Assembly (NCBI GenBank): GCA_049322355.1
Contig: JBMORG010000023.1
Location: 1 to 64,000 of the forward strand
Direction: 5' to 3'
Length of the DNA: 64,000 nucleotides
Source of the DNA: 0-14-0-80-60-11 sp049322355
Lineage (GTDB): Bacteria > Desulfobacterota > Desulfobaccia > Desulfobaccales > 0-14-0-80-60-11
The notes under the pieces are model-generated. The model had not been told where the DNA came from. It saw nothing but the letters and a program-made list of their open reading frames with translations, and ran no database searches. A program made the position numbers and the translations under genes. Below are positions 25,206-33,540 of the stretch, in pieces (the first letter of the stretch is position 1; each line of letters opens with the position of its first letter).

Positions 25206-25962
25206 TTACTGACACTTAGGAAAGCCCCTTAAATCTTTTGCCTTGTCTTCACCTCTTGTAACTTTACCATGAACAACTCTGCTTGCTTTGCCATAAATCT
25301 CCCATATCCTTTCATTCAAAGGATTCCCTCTTGTAGTTAGAATATTGATATAAAATGTAAACGATTTATTTTCTGAAAATTTATTTTTTAACTGTTTTTT
25401 TGCATAAACAAATATCAATTATTCCTGCTTCGATAATCGTTCTGCACATAGATAATAAGGCATTATAATTTCCAAACGAATAGCATTAAAAAGCCTCATT
25501 GATATAGCTATCTACAACATTATGCTTAGTTAATTTTAAAGCAATTGGACCAAAAGAATGCCTTCTGGTAAAGATATCCAAAAAATCATAGTGGATACTG
25601 AACCATTGATGTGCCTTACGGAAAAGATCACAGTCAAAAATCGGTTCCCCAGCTTTCTTTTCCATTATTTCTATTAATTTATTGTACATATTTTCTACTT
25701 CAAAAGGTTCATTAGTAGAGATTTTATTTATTATTGGCCGAGCATTCTCATTATTTATGGTTAAAGCCACAAAGTGATGAAGATCTTGTTTAAGTCCATC
25801 TCTAATCTCATAAAAATTATAGGCAATATCCAAAAAACTAGAAACATCATTTGATAATATTGCCTCAATAGCTCGTTGGTTTAGTTCTTTCAATTCCAAA
25901 GCCTTTGCGGTTATTTTTTCTATTTTATTATGCCTGTACGTCTGATAGTCCATATCCTCCAT
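25206..25962 (-). pseudogene. decayed gene, HEPN-like C-terminus
   Basis: From ATG 25962 a 158-residue frame ends at TAA near 25486. The same frame then continues with GNYNALLSMCRTIIEAGIID, which looks like genuine protein, to a second TAA. The remainder shifts frame at an A-rich tract (about 25390) into ERIWEIYGKASRVVHG. ALLSMCRTIIE and YGKASRVVHG are typical of the C-terminal half of HEPN-type (abortive-infection or DUF4145-like) proteins. So a gene of about 250 residues has an internal stop and a frameshift. The region is about 33% G+C against about 60% around it, which indicates acquisition. It lies below a BrnT-type pair. Confidence 0.55.
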
Positions 25963-25967
25963 GATAT

Positions 25968-26225
25968 TTATCCTCCCTCCGCCATACCAGTTTTACCACG
26001 GCTACGGCGCTTTGTGGGGCCAACAGATTTCTGAGCCACTTCTATAAGATGACGAAGGGCTTCATTCACCAACTCTTCAGTCGGAAAAACCTTCGCAACC
26101 TCAGGGCTCAAGAGGACCAGATTTGTTCCCTTTTGATAAGCCTCAAAATACTTGCCCCGAACACCTTCGGTCAGGTCTTCACGTCGGTATTCCGAGCGCA
26201 ATTCATCAGATTTATCCTTCTTCAT
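25968..26225 (-). CDS. putative antitoxin partner of BrnT-like toxin
   Basis: The 85-residue protein has no known domain that I can name with confidence. It has a charged N-terminus, then GTNLVLLSPEVAKVFPTEELVNEALRHL, which resembles short antitoxin-like proteins that follow BrnT genes, and a basic Ser/Arg/Lys tail. It overlaps the end of brnT by 14 bases, the arrangement usual for a toxin-antitoxin operon. It differs from classical BrnA, which carries a ribbon-helix-helix domain. Confidence 0.6.
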   Translation of the reverse strand: MKKDKSDELRSEYRREDLTEGVRGKYFEAYQKGTNLVLLSPEVAKVFPTEELVNEALRHLIEVAQKSVGPTKRRSRGKTGMAEGG

Positions 26226-26484
26226 AAATTTTTCTCTCCTGCCGCGTTATCCGGCGCGCGCTGATTATTCTCAAGGTCTCCCCACGGCTTGAATGCGAGA
26301 CAATCAGCATTTGGTTGAACCTTGACATGCCAATGGTTATATATCTATCTTCATCAAGAGAATGGTCCGGGTCCGGAAAGGTAATGGCAAGCGGATCACC
26401 AAACACCGTGGCTGCCTCATGAAAGGTGATTCCATGTTTCTGTTTGTTGGCTTTGGCCTTCTTCGCGTCCCACTCGAATTCCAT
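26212..26484 (-). CDS. brnT: BrnT family ribonuclease toxin
   Basis: The 90-residue protein fits BrnT, a RelE-fold RNase toxin. It starts MEFEWDAKKAKANKQKHGI, with the family motif WDxxKxxxNxxKHG, followed by FHEAATVFGDP, DEDRYITIG and IISARRITRQERKIYEE. Such toxins cleave RNA and are neutralised by the product of the next gene. The pair lies in an A+T-richer insert between hom and the aminotransferase gene. No promoter is obvious upstream. Confidence 0.85.
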   Translation of the reverse strand: MEFEWDAKKAKANKQKHGITFHEAATVFGDPLAITFPDPDHSLDEDRYITIGMSRFNQMLIVSHSSRGETLRIISARRITRQERKIYEEG

Positions 26485-26658
26485 TATATTTCTATCTTGA
26501 TTAAATCGCGAACTATTTAGTTTGCTCGCTTGACCCCTTTGGTTCTATAAGGCAACTCTTGGGATAGGAAAAGGCCCCATCCCTTTATTTCGGGGTTGTG
26601 GGAGGGAGTTTGAGGGAGGGGGCAGGGGCTTTCGCCCCTGGCCACCTCCCTCAAAAAA

Positions 26659-27873
26659 TCACTTCTCCGGCGCGGGCAGGCCCAGCTCTTCCAGGCTTTT
26701 GCGCAGGACTTTGCGCAGGCCCCGGATGGCCTGGTTGGTGCGGTGGACGTTTTCCACCAGGGCGAAGCGCACGTATTCATCGCCCCATTCGCCGAAGCCC
26801 AGGCCCGGGGCCACTGCCACCTTGGCTTCCCGGATGAGCATCATGGCGAACTCCACCGAGCCCAGGTGCCGGAACTTTCGGGGGATGCGGCCCCAGACAA
26901 ACATGGTGCCCTTGGGAGGTTCCACCCTCCAGCCGATGTTATGCAGGCCGCGACAGAGGGCGTCCCGGCGCTCCTTGTAAACCGACACGATCTGCTCCAC
27001 GCAGTCGTAAGGGCCGTTCAAAGCGATGATGGAGGCGATCTGGATAGGCTGAAAGACGCCGTAATCCAGGTAGCTCTTGATGCGGGTCAGGGCGTGGACC
27101 AGGCGCTGATTGCCGCAGACGAACCCCATGCGCCAGCCGGGCATGTTGTAGCTCTTGGAAAGGGAAAACAGCTCCACCCCCACCTCTTTGGCGCCGGGCA
27201 CCTGGAGGAAGCTGGGAGCCACATAGCCGTCAAAAACCAAGTCGGCGTAAGCGAAATCATGGATAATGTAAACCTTATACTTATGGGCATACTCCACGAT
27301 ACGCTTGAAAAAGTCCAAATCCACGACCCGGGTGGTGGGGTTGTGGGGGAAGGAAATAATGAGCATCGTGGGCCGGGGCCGGATGAGTTCGGTGATGTTG
27401 GCCAGATCCTCGAAAAAATCCCGGTCCGGGGACAGGGGGATGCTCACCAGTTGCCCACCGGAAATGACCACAGAGGCGGAGTGGATGGGGTAGGTGGGAT
27501 TGGGCACCAGCACTACGTCCCCGGGCTCCACCGTGGCCAGGACCAGGTGGGACAGGCCCTCCTTGGCGCCGATGGTGGCGATGGCCTCGGTTTCCGGATC
27601 AATGTCCACATCAAAGCGACGCTTATACCAGTCGGCAATGGCCACCCGCAGCCGGGTGATGCCTTTGGAGGCCGAGTAGCGGTGGTTGGCGGCCTTGCCC
27701 GCGGCTTCGACGAGCTTGTCCACAATGTGCGGCGGGGTGGGCATATCGGGATTTCCCATCCCCAGATCGATGATATCCTCACCCCGGCGCCGGGCCATCA
27801 TCTTCAGGGCGTTGACGGTGGCAAAGACATAGGGAGGCAGACGTTTCATCCGGGGGAATTCTTCAATGGCCAT
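26659..27873 (-). CDS. class I/II aminotransferase, AlaC-like
   Basis: The 404-residue PLP enzyme has the fold-type I features: GNPDMPTPPHIVDKL at the N-terminus, HRYSASKGITRLR, NPTYPIHS, FPHNPTTR, HDFAYADLVFDG, the PLP-lysine in SLSKSYNMPGWRMGF (near residue 245) and the Arg in EYVRFALVENVHR. AlaC and the related diaminopimelate or aspartate aminotransferases share this pattern; the specific substrate is open. It lies upstream of hom and the ApgM-family gene, suggesting amino-acid biosynthesis from aspartate, and is separated from hom by the toxin region. Confidence 0.85.
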   Translation of the reverse strand: MAIEEFPRMKRLPPYVFATVNALKMMARRRGEDIIDLGMGNPDMPTPPHIVDKLVEAAGKAANHRYSASKGITRLRVAIADWYKRRFDVDIDPETEAIATIGAKEGLSHLVLATVEPGDVVLVPNPTYPIHSASVVISGGQLVSIPLSPDRDFFEDLANITELIRPRPTMLIISFPHNPTTRVVDLDFFKRIVEYAHKYKVYIIHDFAYADLVFDGYVAPSFLQVPGAKEVGVELFSLSKSYNMPGWRMGFVCGNQRLVHALTRIKSYLDYGVFQPIQIASIIALNGPYDCVEQIVSVYKERRDALCRGLHNIGWRVEPPKGTMFVWGRIPRKFRHLGSVEFAMMLIREAKVAVAPGLGFGEWGDEYVRFALVENVHRTNQAIRGLRKVLRKSLEELGLPAPEK

Positions 27874-28273
27874 GTGTATCTCCTTAAGGCTGACAGGGCG
27901 ATAATTCCATAAATGATTATCCCAAAGGGTCCGCGCAAAGTCAAAGAAAAGTGTGCAAATTTTATTTTCAAGGATGATTAGGTTAACATATTGTAATTAC
28001 AATATTATATCATATATAAACTAGAACCATGCCCTCGGTTTGCAACAATCACCTTTATTTTTGTGCAATTAGAGTATTTATGAAATATTAAATTGTTTCC
28101 GTGGTATCGTTAAAAGCTGCTTTTAACTCGTTATTTTTTGAGAGCATTTTCGTGGTCTATTTCTATTCAAACCGCCCATTGCATATCGCTGGGTTCTTCC
28201 TTATCATTTAACCAGTAAATTTCATTCTGGCAGAGGAGGAAATCCCTGCACGGACTATAACCAGGAGGTCACC
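27874..28273. other. A+T-rich intergenic region with palindrome
   Basis: This divergent gap (aminotransferase to the left, a small plus-strand gene to the right) is A+T-rich between 27950 and 28150. It contains the perfect palindrome at 27988-28005. No gene or RNA is recognised. Confidence 0.45.
27988..28005. promoter_or_regulatory. perfect 18-bp palindrome, candidate operator
   Basis: ATATTGTAATTACAATAT reads identically on both strands. It lies in a divergent promoter region about 115 bases from the aminotransferase start and 270 bases from the small gene start. It resembles a repressor site; the protein is unknown. Confidence 0.45.
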
Positions 28274-28537
28274 ATGACCAGAATGGAGCGCATGAAACGG
28301 GAAGCCCGAGAAACCGCCACCCAATTGGGACACCACCTGGGAAGGTTTCGTCCGTCGGTGATCGCCATAGATGCGCCGGTCTCCACCCAAAGACCGGCGG
28401 CGGTGGCGGGCTGCGAAATTTGCGGGGCCATAGTGATGGTGGATTCAGCTCCTCTAACTGGAGAGGCAGCGATCACCGGGGAAGGCGTGATCCGCCGGTG
28501 CACCGCCATTGAGCAGGCAGGCCACGAGACGGCTTGA
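28274..28537 (+). CDS. small hypothetical protein with Cys-x2-Cys motif
   Basis: The 87-residue protein starts MTRMERMKREARETATQLGH and has GCEICGAIV near residue 49, a single knuckle that could bind zinc, with one more Cys near 77. AGGAGGTCACC sits right before ATG 28274, a strong ribosome-binding site that supports it as a real gene. The function is unknown. It stands alone, with the ETF operon converging from the right. Confidence 0.55.
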   Translation: MTRMERMKREARETATQLGHHLGRFRPSVIAIDAPVSTQRPAAVAGCEICGAIVMVDSAPLTGEAAITGEGVIRRCTAIEQAGHETA

Positions 28538-28560
28538 CCGGCAGCTTAAAAACGGTCGCT

Positions 28561-28758
28561 TCAAGGCGGCGAGGACTTCTGGCTCAGCTCGCTATTAGGA
28601 TCAGCCTCATCCAGGCATTGACAAGGGCCGTGCTTGTGAACCAGTCGATTGAGTTTGCCGCAATAGAGTGCCGAAAAGGTTCTACAGGACCCTGAGCCGT
28701 CAACTGCAGCAGTCTTGGGAAATGAGGCCTCCGGGCAAGATAAGTCACACCACTTCAT
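28561..28758 (-). CDS. small Cys-rich protein after etfA
   Basis: The 65-residue protein has six Cys: CDLSC at the start, C25, C33 and CQC near residues 46-48, with conserved-looking FPKTAAVDGSGSCRTFSALYC. This spacing could hold an Fe-S cluster or zinc. It starts 42 bases after the etfA stop with CAGGA upstream, so it may be the last gene of the acyl-CoA dehydrogenase-ETF unit. I recall no named family. Confidence 0.55.
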   Translation of the reverse strand: MKWCDLSCPEASFPKTAAVDGSGSCRTFSALYCGKLNRLVHKHGPCQCLDEADPNSELSQKSSPP

Positions 28759-28799
28759 CCTGAGTTTTCCTGTTCATGGTTACTTAGGATTACAGATAA

Positions 28800-29798
28800 T
28801 TAGCTGGTTTCGCCCAGACGGCGGCGGATTTCCTCCAGCAACGGCGGGATAATTTCCCGAAAATCCCCGGCAATGCAGATATCCGCCACCTGGAATAGAG
28901 GGGCCTTGGGGTCGGAATTGATGGCCACCACCAGTTCCGAACCGTCCATACCCACCACGTGATGGGACATCCCGGAGATGCCCACCCCGATATAAAGTCG
29001 GGGCCGGATGGTCTTGCCGCTTTGCCCGATCATCTGTTCTTCCGAGGCCCAGCCTTCGTCCACCGGGGGCCGGGTGGCGCCCACCGCACCGCCTAAAAGG
29101 TTTGCCAACTTTTCCAGCAGCTTCCAGCCTTCTTGCCCTCCAATACCCCAACCCCCCGCTACCACCACTTCAGCCTGCTCCAGGGGCATGGCCTTGGGTT
29201 CTTTACGGCAAACTTCCAGGATCTTGGGGCCTGCTTCGTCCAAGTTATCTTCCACGGCCAAAGGAATAACTTGCCCAGTCCTGGGAGATTGCGGAATCTT
29301 TTTCATAACTCCCGGCATCACGGTGGCCATTTGGGGGCGATGCTGGGGGCAACGGATAGTGGCCACCACTCCGCCCCCCCAGCCGGGAACCATCTGCAGG
29401 AGGTTCCCATCTGCATCCAACTGCAGATCGATGCAGTGGGCGGAAAGGCCGGTCTTGAGGCGCGCTGCCAGGCGGGGAGCCAGTTCCATGCCCAGACTGG
29501 TGGCCCCGAACAGCAGGATGGAGGGCTGGTGCTCCCGGCAGGCCTTAGTCAAGAGCGTAGTATAAGGCAACAAGCGATACGGCTCCAGCTGAGGGTGCTC
29601 CGCCATCAAGACTGTATCGGCTCCGTGGGAGAAAATCAGGCCGGTCAAGGATGCCACATTGGCGCCAAGCAACAAGGCAGACACCGTGCTGCCTGAGGCC
29701 TCGGCCAGTTCCCTGGCCTTACCCAAGAGCTCCAAGCCGACATTGTGCAGCATCCCGTCCCGCTGCTCCATGAATACCCAAATTTGCGGTTTTTCCAT
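28800..29798 (-). CDS. etfA: electron transfer flavoprotein alpha subunit
   Basis: The 332-residue FAD-binding subunit starts PQIWVFMEQRDGMLHNVGLELL and has the C-terminal FAD site typical of EtfA: AGGWGIGGQEGWKLLEKLA, then SGKTIRPRLYIGVGISGM and ISGMSHHVVGMDGSELVVAIN. It passes electrons from the acyl-CoA dehydrogenase to a membrane acceptor or, in some anaerobes, takes part in electron bifurcation. It follows etfB by 17 bases in an acd-etfB-etfA order. Confidence 0.93.
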   Translation of the reverse strand: MEKPQIWVFMEQRDGMLHNVGLELLGKARELAEASGSTVSALLLGANVASLTGLIFSHGADTVLMAEHPQLEPYRLLPYTTLLTKACREHQPSILLFGATSLGMELAPRLAARLKTGLSAHCIDLQLDADGNLLQMVPGWGGGVVATIRCPQHRPQMATVMPGVMKKIPQSPRTGQVIPLAVEDNLDEAGPKILEVCRKEPKAMPLEQAEVVVAGGWGIGGQEGWKLLEKLANLLGGAVGATRPPVDEGWASEEQMIGQSGKTIRPRLYIGVGISGMSHHVVGMDGSELVVAINSDPKAPLFQVADICIAGDFREIIPPLLEEIRRRLGETS

Positions 29799-29815
29799 TT
29801 AGTCAAAGTTTCCTG

Positions 29816-30613
29816 TTAAATGATTCCCATTTGGCTGATCTTGTCCGCCAACTGCCGGGCAATATCCTCGGGGCTGCCCGTAAGTCTCACGCCCTGGCGA
29901 GTCTTTGGGCGCAACAGAATATCAGCCATTTGGGTGGGGGAACCCCCCAAGCCGATAAGTCCGGCTCCCAGATGCAGATCGGCATTGCTCCACACGGCAA
30001 TCTCCCGGGTTTCCGCCTCCAGGATTTCAAGAAAGGAACTATAGCGGGGTTTGTTGGTTTCCTTCGTGAAAGAGAGGAGCAGGGGCGGTTCGGCCGCAAG
30101 TTTGACATAACCGTGTTCGATTTTTTGGGTTACCACCAACTGCCTGGCCTCTCTGATTTCCATGTGACTCACGTGCATAATATTGGGAATACCCAGGAGT
30201 TCGGCAATTTGAGAAGGGACCTGGGCAGTGGAGCCGTCCAGGGTGAAGTTGCCGCAACAGATCAGTTCAAAAGGTTCCAGACGGCGGATTGCCGCGGCCA
30301 GAATCCTGGAGGTGGCCAGGGTGTCTGACCCGGCAAACCACTGGTCCGAGAGTAGCACGGCCCGGTCGGCCCCCATGGCCAGGGCCTCCCGCAAAACGGG
30401 TTTAGTCGAAGCGGGGGCCATGGCAAGCAGGATAACTTCTGAACCATATAAGTCTTTGATTTCCAGGGCGGCTTCCAGGGCGTGCTTGTCCAAGGGGTTG
30501 ATTACACTGGGTATACCCTCACGAATCAGAGTTTTAGTCACAGGATCCATTGTGAGCCGGTCCCAGGCCTTCGGGTCTGGGACCGGCTTAACACACACAA
30601 TTACTCTTTCCAT
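29816..30613 (-). CDS. etfB: electron transfer flavoprotein beta subunit
   Basis: The 265-residue subunit starts MERVIVCVKPVPDPKAWDRL and continues with INPLDKHALEAALEIKD, ADRAVLLSDQWFAGSDTLATS and CGNFTLDGSTAQVPSQIAE. These match EtfB, and the last motif approaches the nucleotide site. In bifurcating ETFs this site holds a second FAD; whether that is so here cannot be decided by eye. It lies between the dehydrogenase (12 bases) and etfA (17 bases) genes. Confidence 0.92.
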   Translation of the reverse strand: MERVIVCVKPVPDPKAWDRLTMDPVTKTLIREGIPSVINPLDKHALEAALEIKDLYGSEVILLAMAPASTKPVLREALAMGADRAVLLSDQWFAGSDTLATSRILAAAIRRLEPFELICCGNFTLDGSTAQVPSQIAELLGIPNIMHVSHMEIREARQLVVTQKIEHGYVKLAAEPPLLLSFTKETNKPRYSSFLEILEAETREIAVWSNADLHLGAGLIGLGGSPTQMADILLRPKTRQGVRLTGSPEDIARQLADKISQMGII

Positions 30614-30625
30614 ATCCCTTTGCTC

Positions 30626-31777
30626 TTAGCCTTTCTTGTGGTACGGCGCCAAGGCCGCCCTTCCGATGACCACCTTGCCGATTTCTCCGGTGCCTCCCGC
30701 GGAGATCGTCACCATGGCATCCCGCAAGAGGCGCTGGACCTTGTATTCTTGCATGATGCCGTAGGCCCCGTGAATTTCGATGGCTTTCTTGGCACAGCGG
30801 GCCGCAGCGTCGCAAGTGTAAGATTTCGCCATGGCGCTTTCCGTATCAAACCGCATATTTTGATCCTTCATCCAACTGGCCCGGTAGCACAGCAGTCGGC
30901 AAATGTCCAGGTCTGTGTAAATCTCGGCGATATAAAAACTAATAGCTTGCAAGGCGCTGATGGGTTTGCCGTAGAGGACCCGTTCGCTGGCAAATTTGGC
31001 GGCTTCTTCATAGCACGCCTGAAGAATCCCTAAAGCCGTGGCGGCCATGCCGGTTCTGCCGCTTTCGCTGACGGTCTTCAGAGCCACCCCCAGGCCCCCG
31101 CCCTCCTGGCCCAAGAGATTTTCCCGGGGAATGGCACAATTGTCGAACACCAACTCACCGGTATTGGAGCCCCGGAGGCCGACTTTATGCTCCACCCGCC
31201 CGGTTTTGGCGCCGGGAGCGTCCTTGTCCACGATGAAAGCCGAAAGGCCTTTGGGGCCTTCCCCGGTTCTGGCAATAACCAGCCAATAATCGGAGGTATG
31301 GGAATTGGTGATAAAGCATTTCCTGCCGTTCAAGATCCAGGTGTCGCCCTGAAGTTTGGCAGTGGACTGCATCCCTAACACATCCGAGCCCCCGGAAGGT
31401 TCGGTAACGGCCACGCACCCCATAGTTTCGCCCCGGGCCAGGGGGGGGAGATACTTCTTTTTCTGGTCCTCGGTGCCGAAATCATTCAACGCGGCGATGG
31501 CCATGTGATGGACCTGCATGCCCATGGAGACGGCGGCACAGACCCGGGCCATTTCTTCCAGCACGATGGTCCGGGCCAGATACCCCAAGCCGACGCCGTC
31601 GTACTCCCGGGGGGCGATAATGCCGGTGATCCCCAGTTTGGCCATGGGTTTGAGAAGATCCACGGCAAAATCCCCGGTCTCTTCCATGGCCTCGATTTTA
31701 GGGGTAATCTCGTTTTCGGCGAACTCCCTGGCCGATTTTCGCAGCAATTCCTCTCTTTCGGACAGTTTAAAGTCCAT
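30626..31777 (-). CDS. acyl-CoA dehydrogenase
   Basis: The 383-residue flavoenzyme has the normal length and motifs: MDFKLSEREELLRKSAREFA, CVAVTEPSGGSDVLGM, WILNGRKCFITNSHTSDYWL, GRTGMAATALGILQACYEEA and a terminal IHGAYGIMQEYKVQRLLRDA. The catalytic base region near residues 366-375 (RDAMVTISAGGTGEIGK) shows Gly-Thr-Gly-Glu, as in short-chain enzymes. It starts the operon with etfB and etfA and lies between two candidate TetR operators. The substrate chain length is unknown. Confidence 0.92.
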   Translation of the reverse strand: MDFKLSEREELLRKSAREFAENEITPKIEAMEETGDFAVDLLKPMAKLGITGIIAPREYDGVGLGYLARTIVLEEMARVCAAVSMGMQVHHMAIAALNDFGTEDQKKKYLPPLARGETMGCVAVTEPSGGSDVLGMQSTAKLQGDTWILNGRKCFITNSHTSDYWLVIARTGEGPKGLSAFIVDKDAPGAKTGRVEHKVGLRGSNTGELVFDNCAIPRENLLGQEGGGLGVALKTVSESGRTGMAATALGILQACYEEAAKFASERVLYGKPISALQAISFYIAEIYTDLDICRLLCYRASWMKDQNMRFDTESAMAKSYTCDAAARCAKKAIEIHGAYGIMQEYKVQRLLRDAMVTISAGGTGEIGKVVIGRAALAPYHKKG

Positions 31778-31801
31778 ACAAAATACCTCCTTTTAGGGTA
31801 A

Positions 31802-31813
31802 GACCGGCCGGTC
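31802..31813. promoter_or_regulatory. candidate TetR operator upstream of acyl-CoA dehydrogenase
   Basis: GACCGGCCGGTC is a perfect 12-bp palindrome 25 bases upstream of the dehydrogenase start. It shares the ACCG/CGGT halves with ACCGACTGGTCGGT upstream of the tetR gene. Confidence 0.5.
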
Positions 31814-31832
31814 CACTTGATTTCAGTACAAA

Positions 31833-32423
31833 TTATGGGAGGCTGATCATGTTTAAGAAGTCAATGAGCCCTTGAATGGTGCGATTAAGATTTTCCTTGG
31901 ATTTATCCGAAGTAAAGGAGACGCAAGCCCCCAAAATGCCGCAGAATAGAATTTCAGCCGCCATGCCGGTATTAATGCCCTCCCTCAGATTGCCGCCTGC
32001 CTGTTCTTGGTCCAGAAGGTGCTGAATCAGGTTCTTGAACCTGCCGAAACCTTCATTTACTTCATGGGCCAGGAGGGGTTGCTGGTCATGCAATTCCACC
32101 GCCAGGGCGACAAAGACGCAGCCTCCCGGGAAGTTTTCCGAGTCAGCCAGATAATGATCCCGGTAGTTTTCCAGGATCTGCTTGAGTTTATCCACAGGCC
32201 GCTTATAGTGGTCCAGGCCGGCCAGATTGCGCTGCCGCCAGATTTTGCGGGCTTCGCTTAGGGCTGCGAAAAAAAGGTCTTCTTTACTTTTAAAGTGGTT
32301 GTAGAGCCCCCCTTTCGAGGTGCCCACGGATTCCAGGATGTCACTGATAGATGTGCTCATATAGCCTTTGCTGGAAAATTGGCGCAAAGCCTCATGAATA
32401 ATCCTGTCTTTGAGTGCCATCAT
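31833..32423 (-). CDS. TetR family transcriptional regulator
   Basis: The 196-residue regulator has the N-terminal helix-turn-helix of TetR proteins: IIHEALRQFSSKGYMSTS then ISDILESVGTSKGGLYNHF, with the recognition helix GTSKGGLYNHFKSKEDLF. The C-terminal ligand domain is of the kind seen in fatty-acid or electrophile sensors. It precedes the acyl-CoA dehydrogenase-ETF operon by about 55 bases on the same strand and probably represses it in response to an acyl-CoA or related ligand. ATG 32420 is an equally good start. Confidence 0.9.
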   Translation of the reverse strand: MMALKDRIIHEALRQFSSKGYMSTSISDILESVGTSKGGLYNHFKSKEDLFFAALSEARKIWRQRNLAGLDHYKRPVDKLKQILENYRDHYLADSENFPGGCVFVALAVELHDQQPLLAHEVNEGFGRFKNLIQHLLDQEQAGGNLREGINTGMAAEILFCGILGACVSFTSDKSKENLNRTIQGLIDFLNMISLP

Positions 32424-32436
32424 TATCTCTTTAGAA

Positions 32437-32450
32437 ACCGACTGGTCGGT
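32437..32450. promoter_or_regulatory. candidate TetR operator upstream of tetR
   Basis: ACCGACTGGTCGGT has 6-bp arms ACCGAC/GTCGGT around TG, 14 bases before the tetR start. It resembles the palindrome at 31802-31813 and suggests autoregulation. Confidence 0.55.
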
Positions 32451-32524
32451 CTTATTATAGTTAAGGGGTTTTAGTTGTCAATTATTTTGAATTACTTTGG
32501 AGGAGGGGCTTAATGGTCGCAAGA

Positions 32525-32560
32525 ATAAAAAAGGGTTACGGTTCAAGCCCGTAACCCCTT
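32525..32560 (-). terminator. intrinsic terminator next to tRNA-Val 3' copy
   Basis: On the minus strand GGGTTACGG and CCGTAACCC pair around GCTTGAA and are followed by a T-run. A degenerate copy follows the intact tRNA-Val at 51127. It belongs to the duplicated tRNA end. Confidence 0.55.
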
Positions 32561-32568
32561 GATTTTCT

Positions 32569-32612
32569 TGGTAGGCGGTACAGGATTTGAATTAGTGACT
32601 TCCAGCGTGTGA
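32569..32612 (-). pseudogene. 3' fragment of tRNA-Val, candidate attachment site
   Basis: This stretch matches the last 43 or so bases of the tRNA-Val at 51127-51201 with about four differences, in the same orientation, including the CCA end. The match extends about 18 bases beyond the tRNA end to 32551. The 5' half of the tRNA is missing. Such 3' copies mark the far end of elements integrated into tRNA genes. Confidence 0.65.
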
Positions 32613-32932
32613 GTGTGAGGGGAATTTTTATCAAAATCGACCCTTAGATATTAACCTACAAGAATATCAAAGAAAATGTACTGCCATATTGAAGCATGGT
32701 CCTTGGTTTTTTTCCTAAGTTTTTGAAGTTATGGGCACCAAATGGGCACCAAAAAATGTCTTGGAAAACCACATGAATTAAAAGTTTCCGGGAGTAGCGA
32801 TACCAGGCAAGGAATCTATTCTGGATCGCTTCCCCCTGGTTCAGTACAGGGCACTTTCCCCATTTTCTGGCAAAAAATTTTTCTTGAATAAATAGATAGT
32901 AGATTACCTATTAGGAAAGAGAAGGCGTTCTT
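32613..32932. other. A+T-rich end region with paired GGGCACCA repeats
   Basis: This stretch has no gene. GGGCACCAAATGGGCACCAA (about 32732) is a direct repeat that resembles arm-type sites of tyrosine recombinases. A related pair, GGGCACCATTTAGGCACCAA, lies at about 51060, just inside the tRNA-Val end. An operator-like site at 32889-32913 precedes the MerR-like gene. Confidence 0.45.
32889..32913. promoter_or_regulatory. operator-like repeat upstream of MerR-like gene
   Basis: TAAATAGATA and TACCTATTA are near-inverted arms separated by six bases. The same arms and spacing (TAATAGATA-N6-TATCTATTA) occur perfectly at 33541-33566, before the next small regulator gene. Confidence 0.5.
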
Positions 32933-33520
32933 ATGGAAACCACAAAGCTTTTTACTCAGAAAGAGGTCAACAAAATCTTCAGCCATATACCCAACAAAAC
33001 TTTGCGCTGGTGGGGGATGGGAGACCTCTACGGTTGGGCCGATCAAGTTAATGATGGGAGAGGGATTCATCGGTTATATGAAGTTGGTAATCTTTATCAA
33101 ATCGGCATCGTCGAGGAACTTTCAAGTCTGAACATCCCAGTTGAAGTTATAAATAAAATTATGCGGAAAAATTTCCTTTCCGGGTTGGTGATGTACCCAG
33201 TTGAACCAGATTTAGAAAAAGACGAAATTGGGGGAGGAAAACAGGTGAATGTTGCCGATCAGATGAACAAAATTTTAGTTATCACAAAAGAGCTTAGTCA
33301 ATTGCATATGTTCCACAAAAAAAGGAGGCCACCTGAGTATGAGGCCTTTCTGACCAACAAAGCCGAGGATGAAATTGTTCTTGGTCCCGGAGAACTATTC
33401 TTGGATAGTGTCAAGATAATTATCAATCTTAGAAGGATTAAAGGTTTTGTAGATTCCCTGATTCGCGACTTCACTGGGGGAAGACTTGATTTGTCAGATA
33501 TTGACTTGTCAGATATTTAA
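32933..33520 (+). CDS. MerR-like DNA-binding protein
   Basis: The 195-residue protein begins with a winged helix-turn-helix of the MerR type: LFTQKEVNKIF, IPNKTLRWWGMGDLYGW and GRGIHRLYEVGNLYQIGIVEEL. The C-terminal part is not recognised and ends in a short DLS/DI repeat. It is A+T-richer than its surroundings and lies at the end of the tRNA-Val-bounded segment. With the small HTH gene that follows and the paired operators, it looks like the control region of a mobile element. Confidence 0.65.
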   Translation: METTKLFTQKEVNKIFSHIPNKTLRWWGMGDLYGWADQVNDGRGIHRLYEVGNLYQIGIVEELSSLNIPVEVINKIMRKNFLSGLVMYPVEPDLEKDEIGGGKQVNVADQMNKILVITKELSQLHMFHKKRRPPEYEAFLTNKAEDEIVLGPGELFLDSVKIIINLRRIKGFVDSLIRDFTGGRLDLSDIDLSDI

Positions 33521-33540
33521 TCTATAATTTTTTTTCGTTT

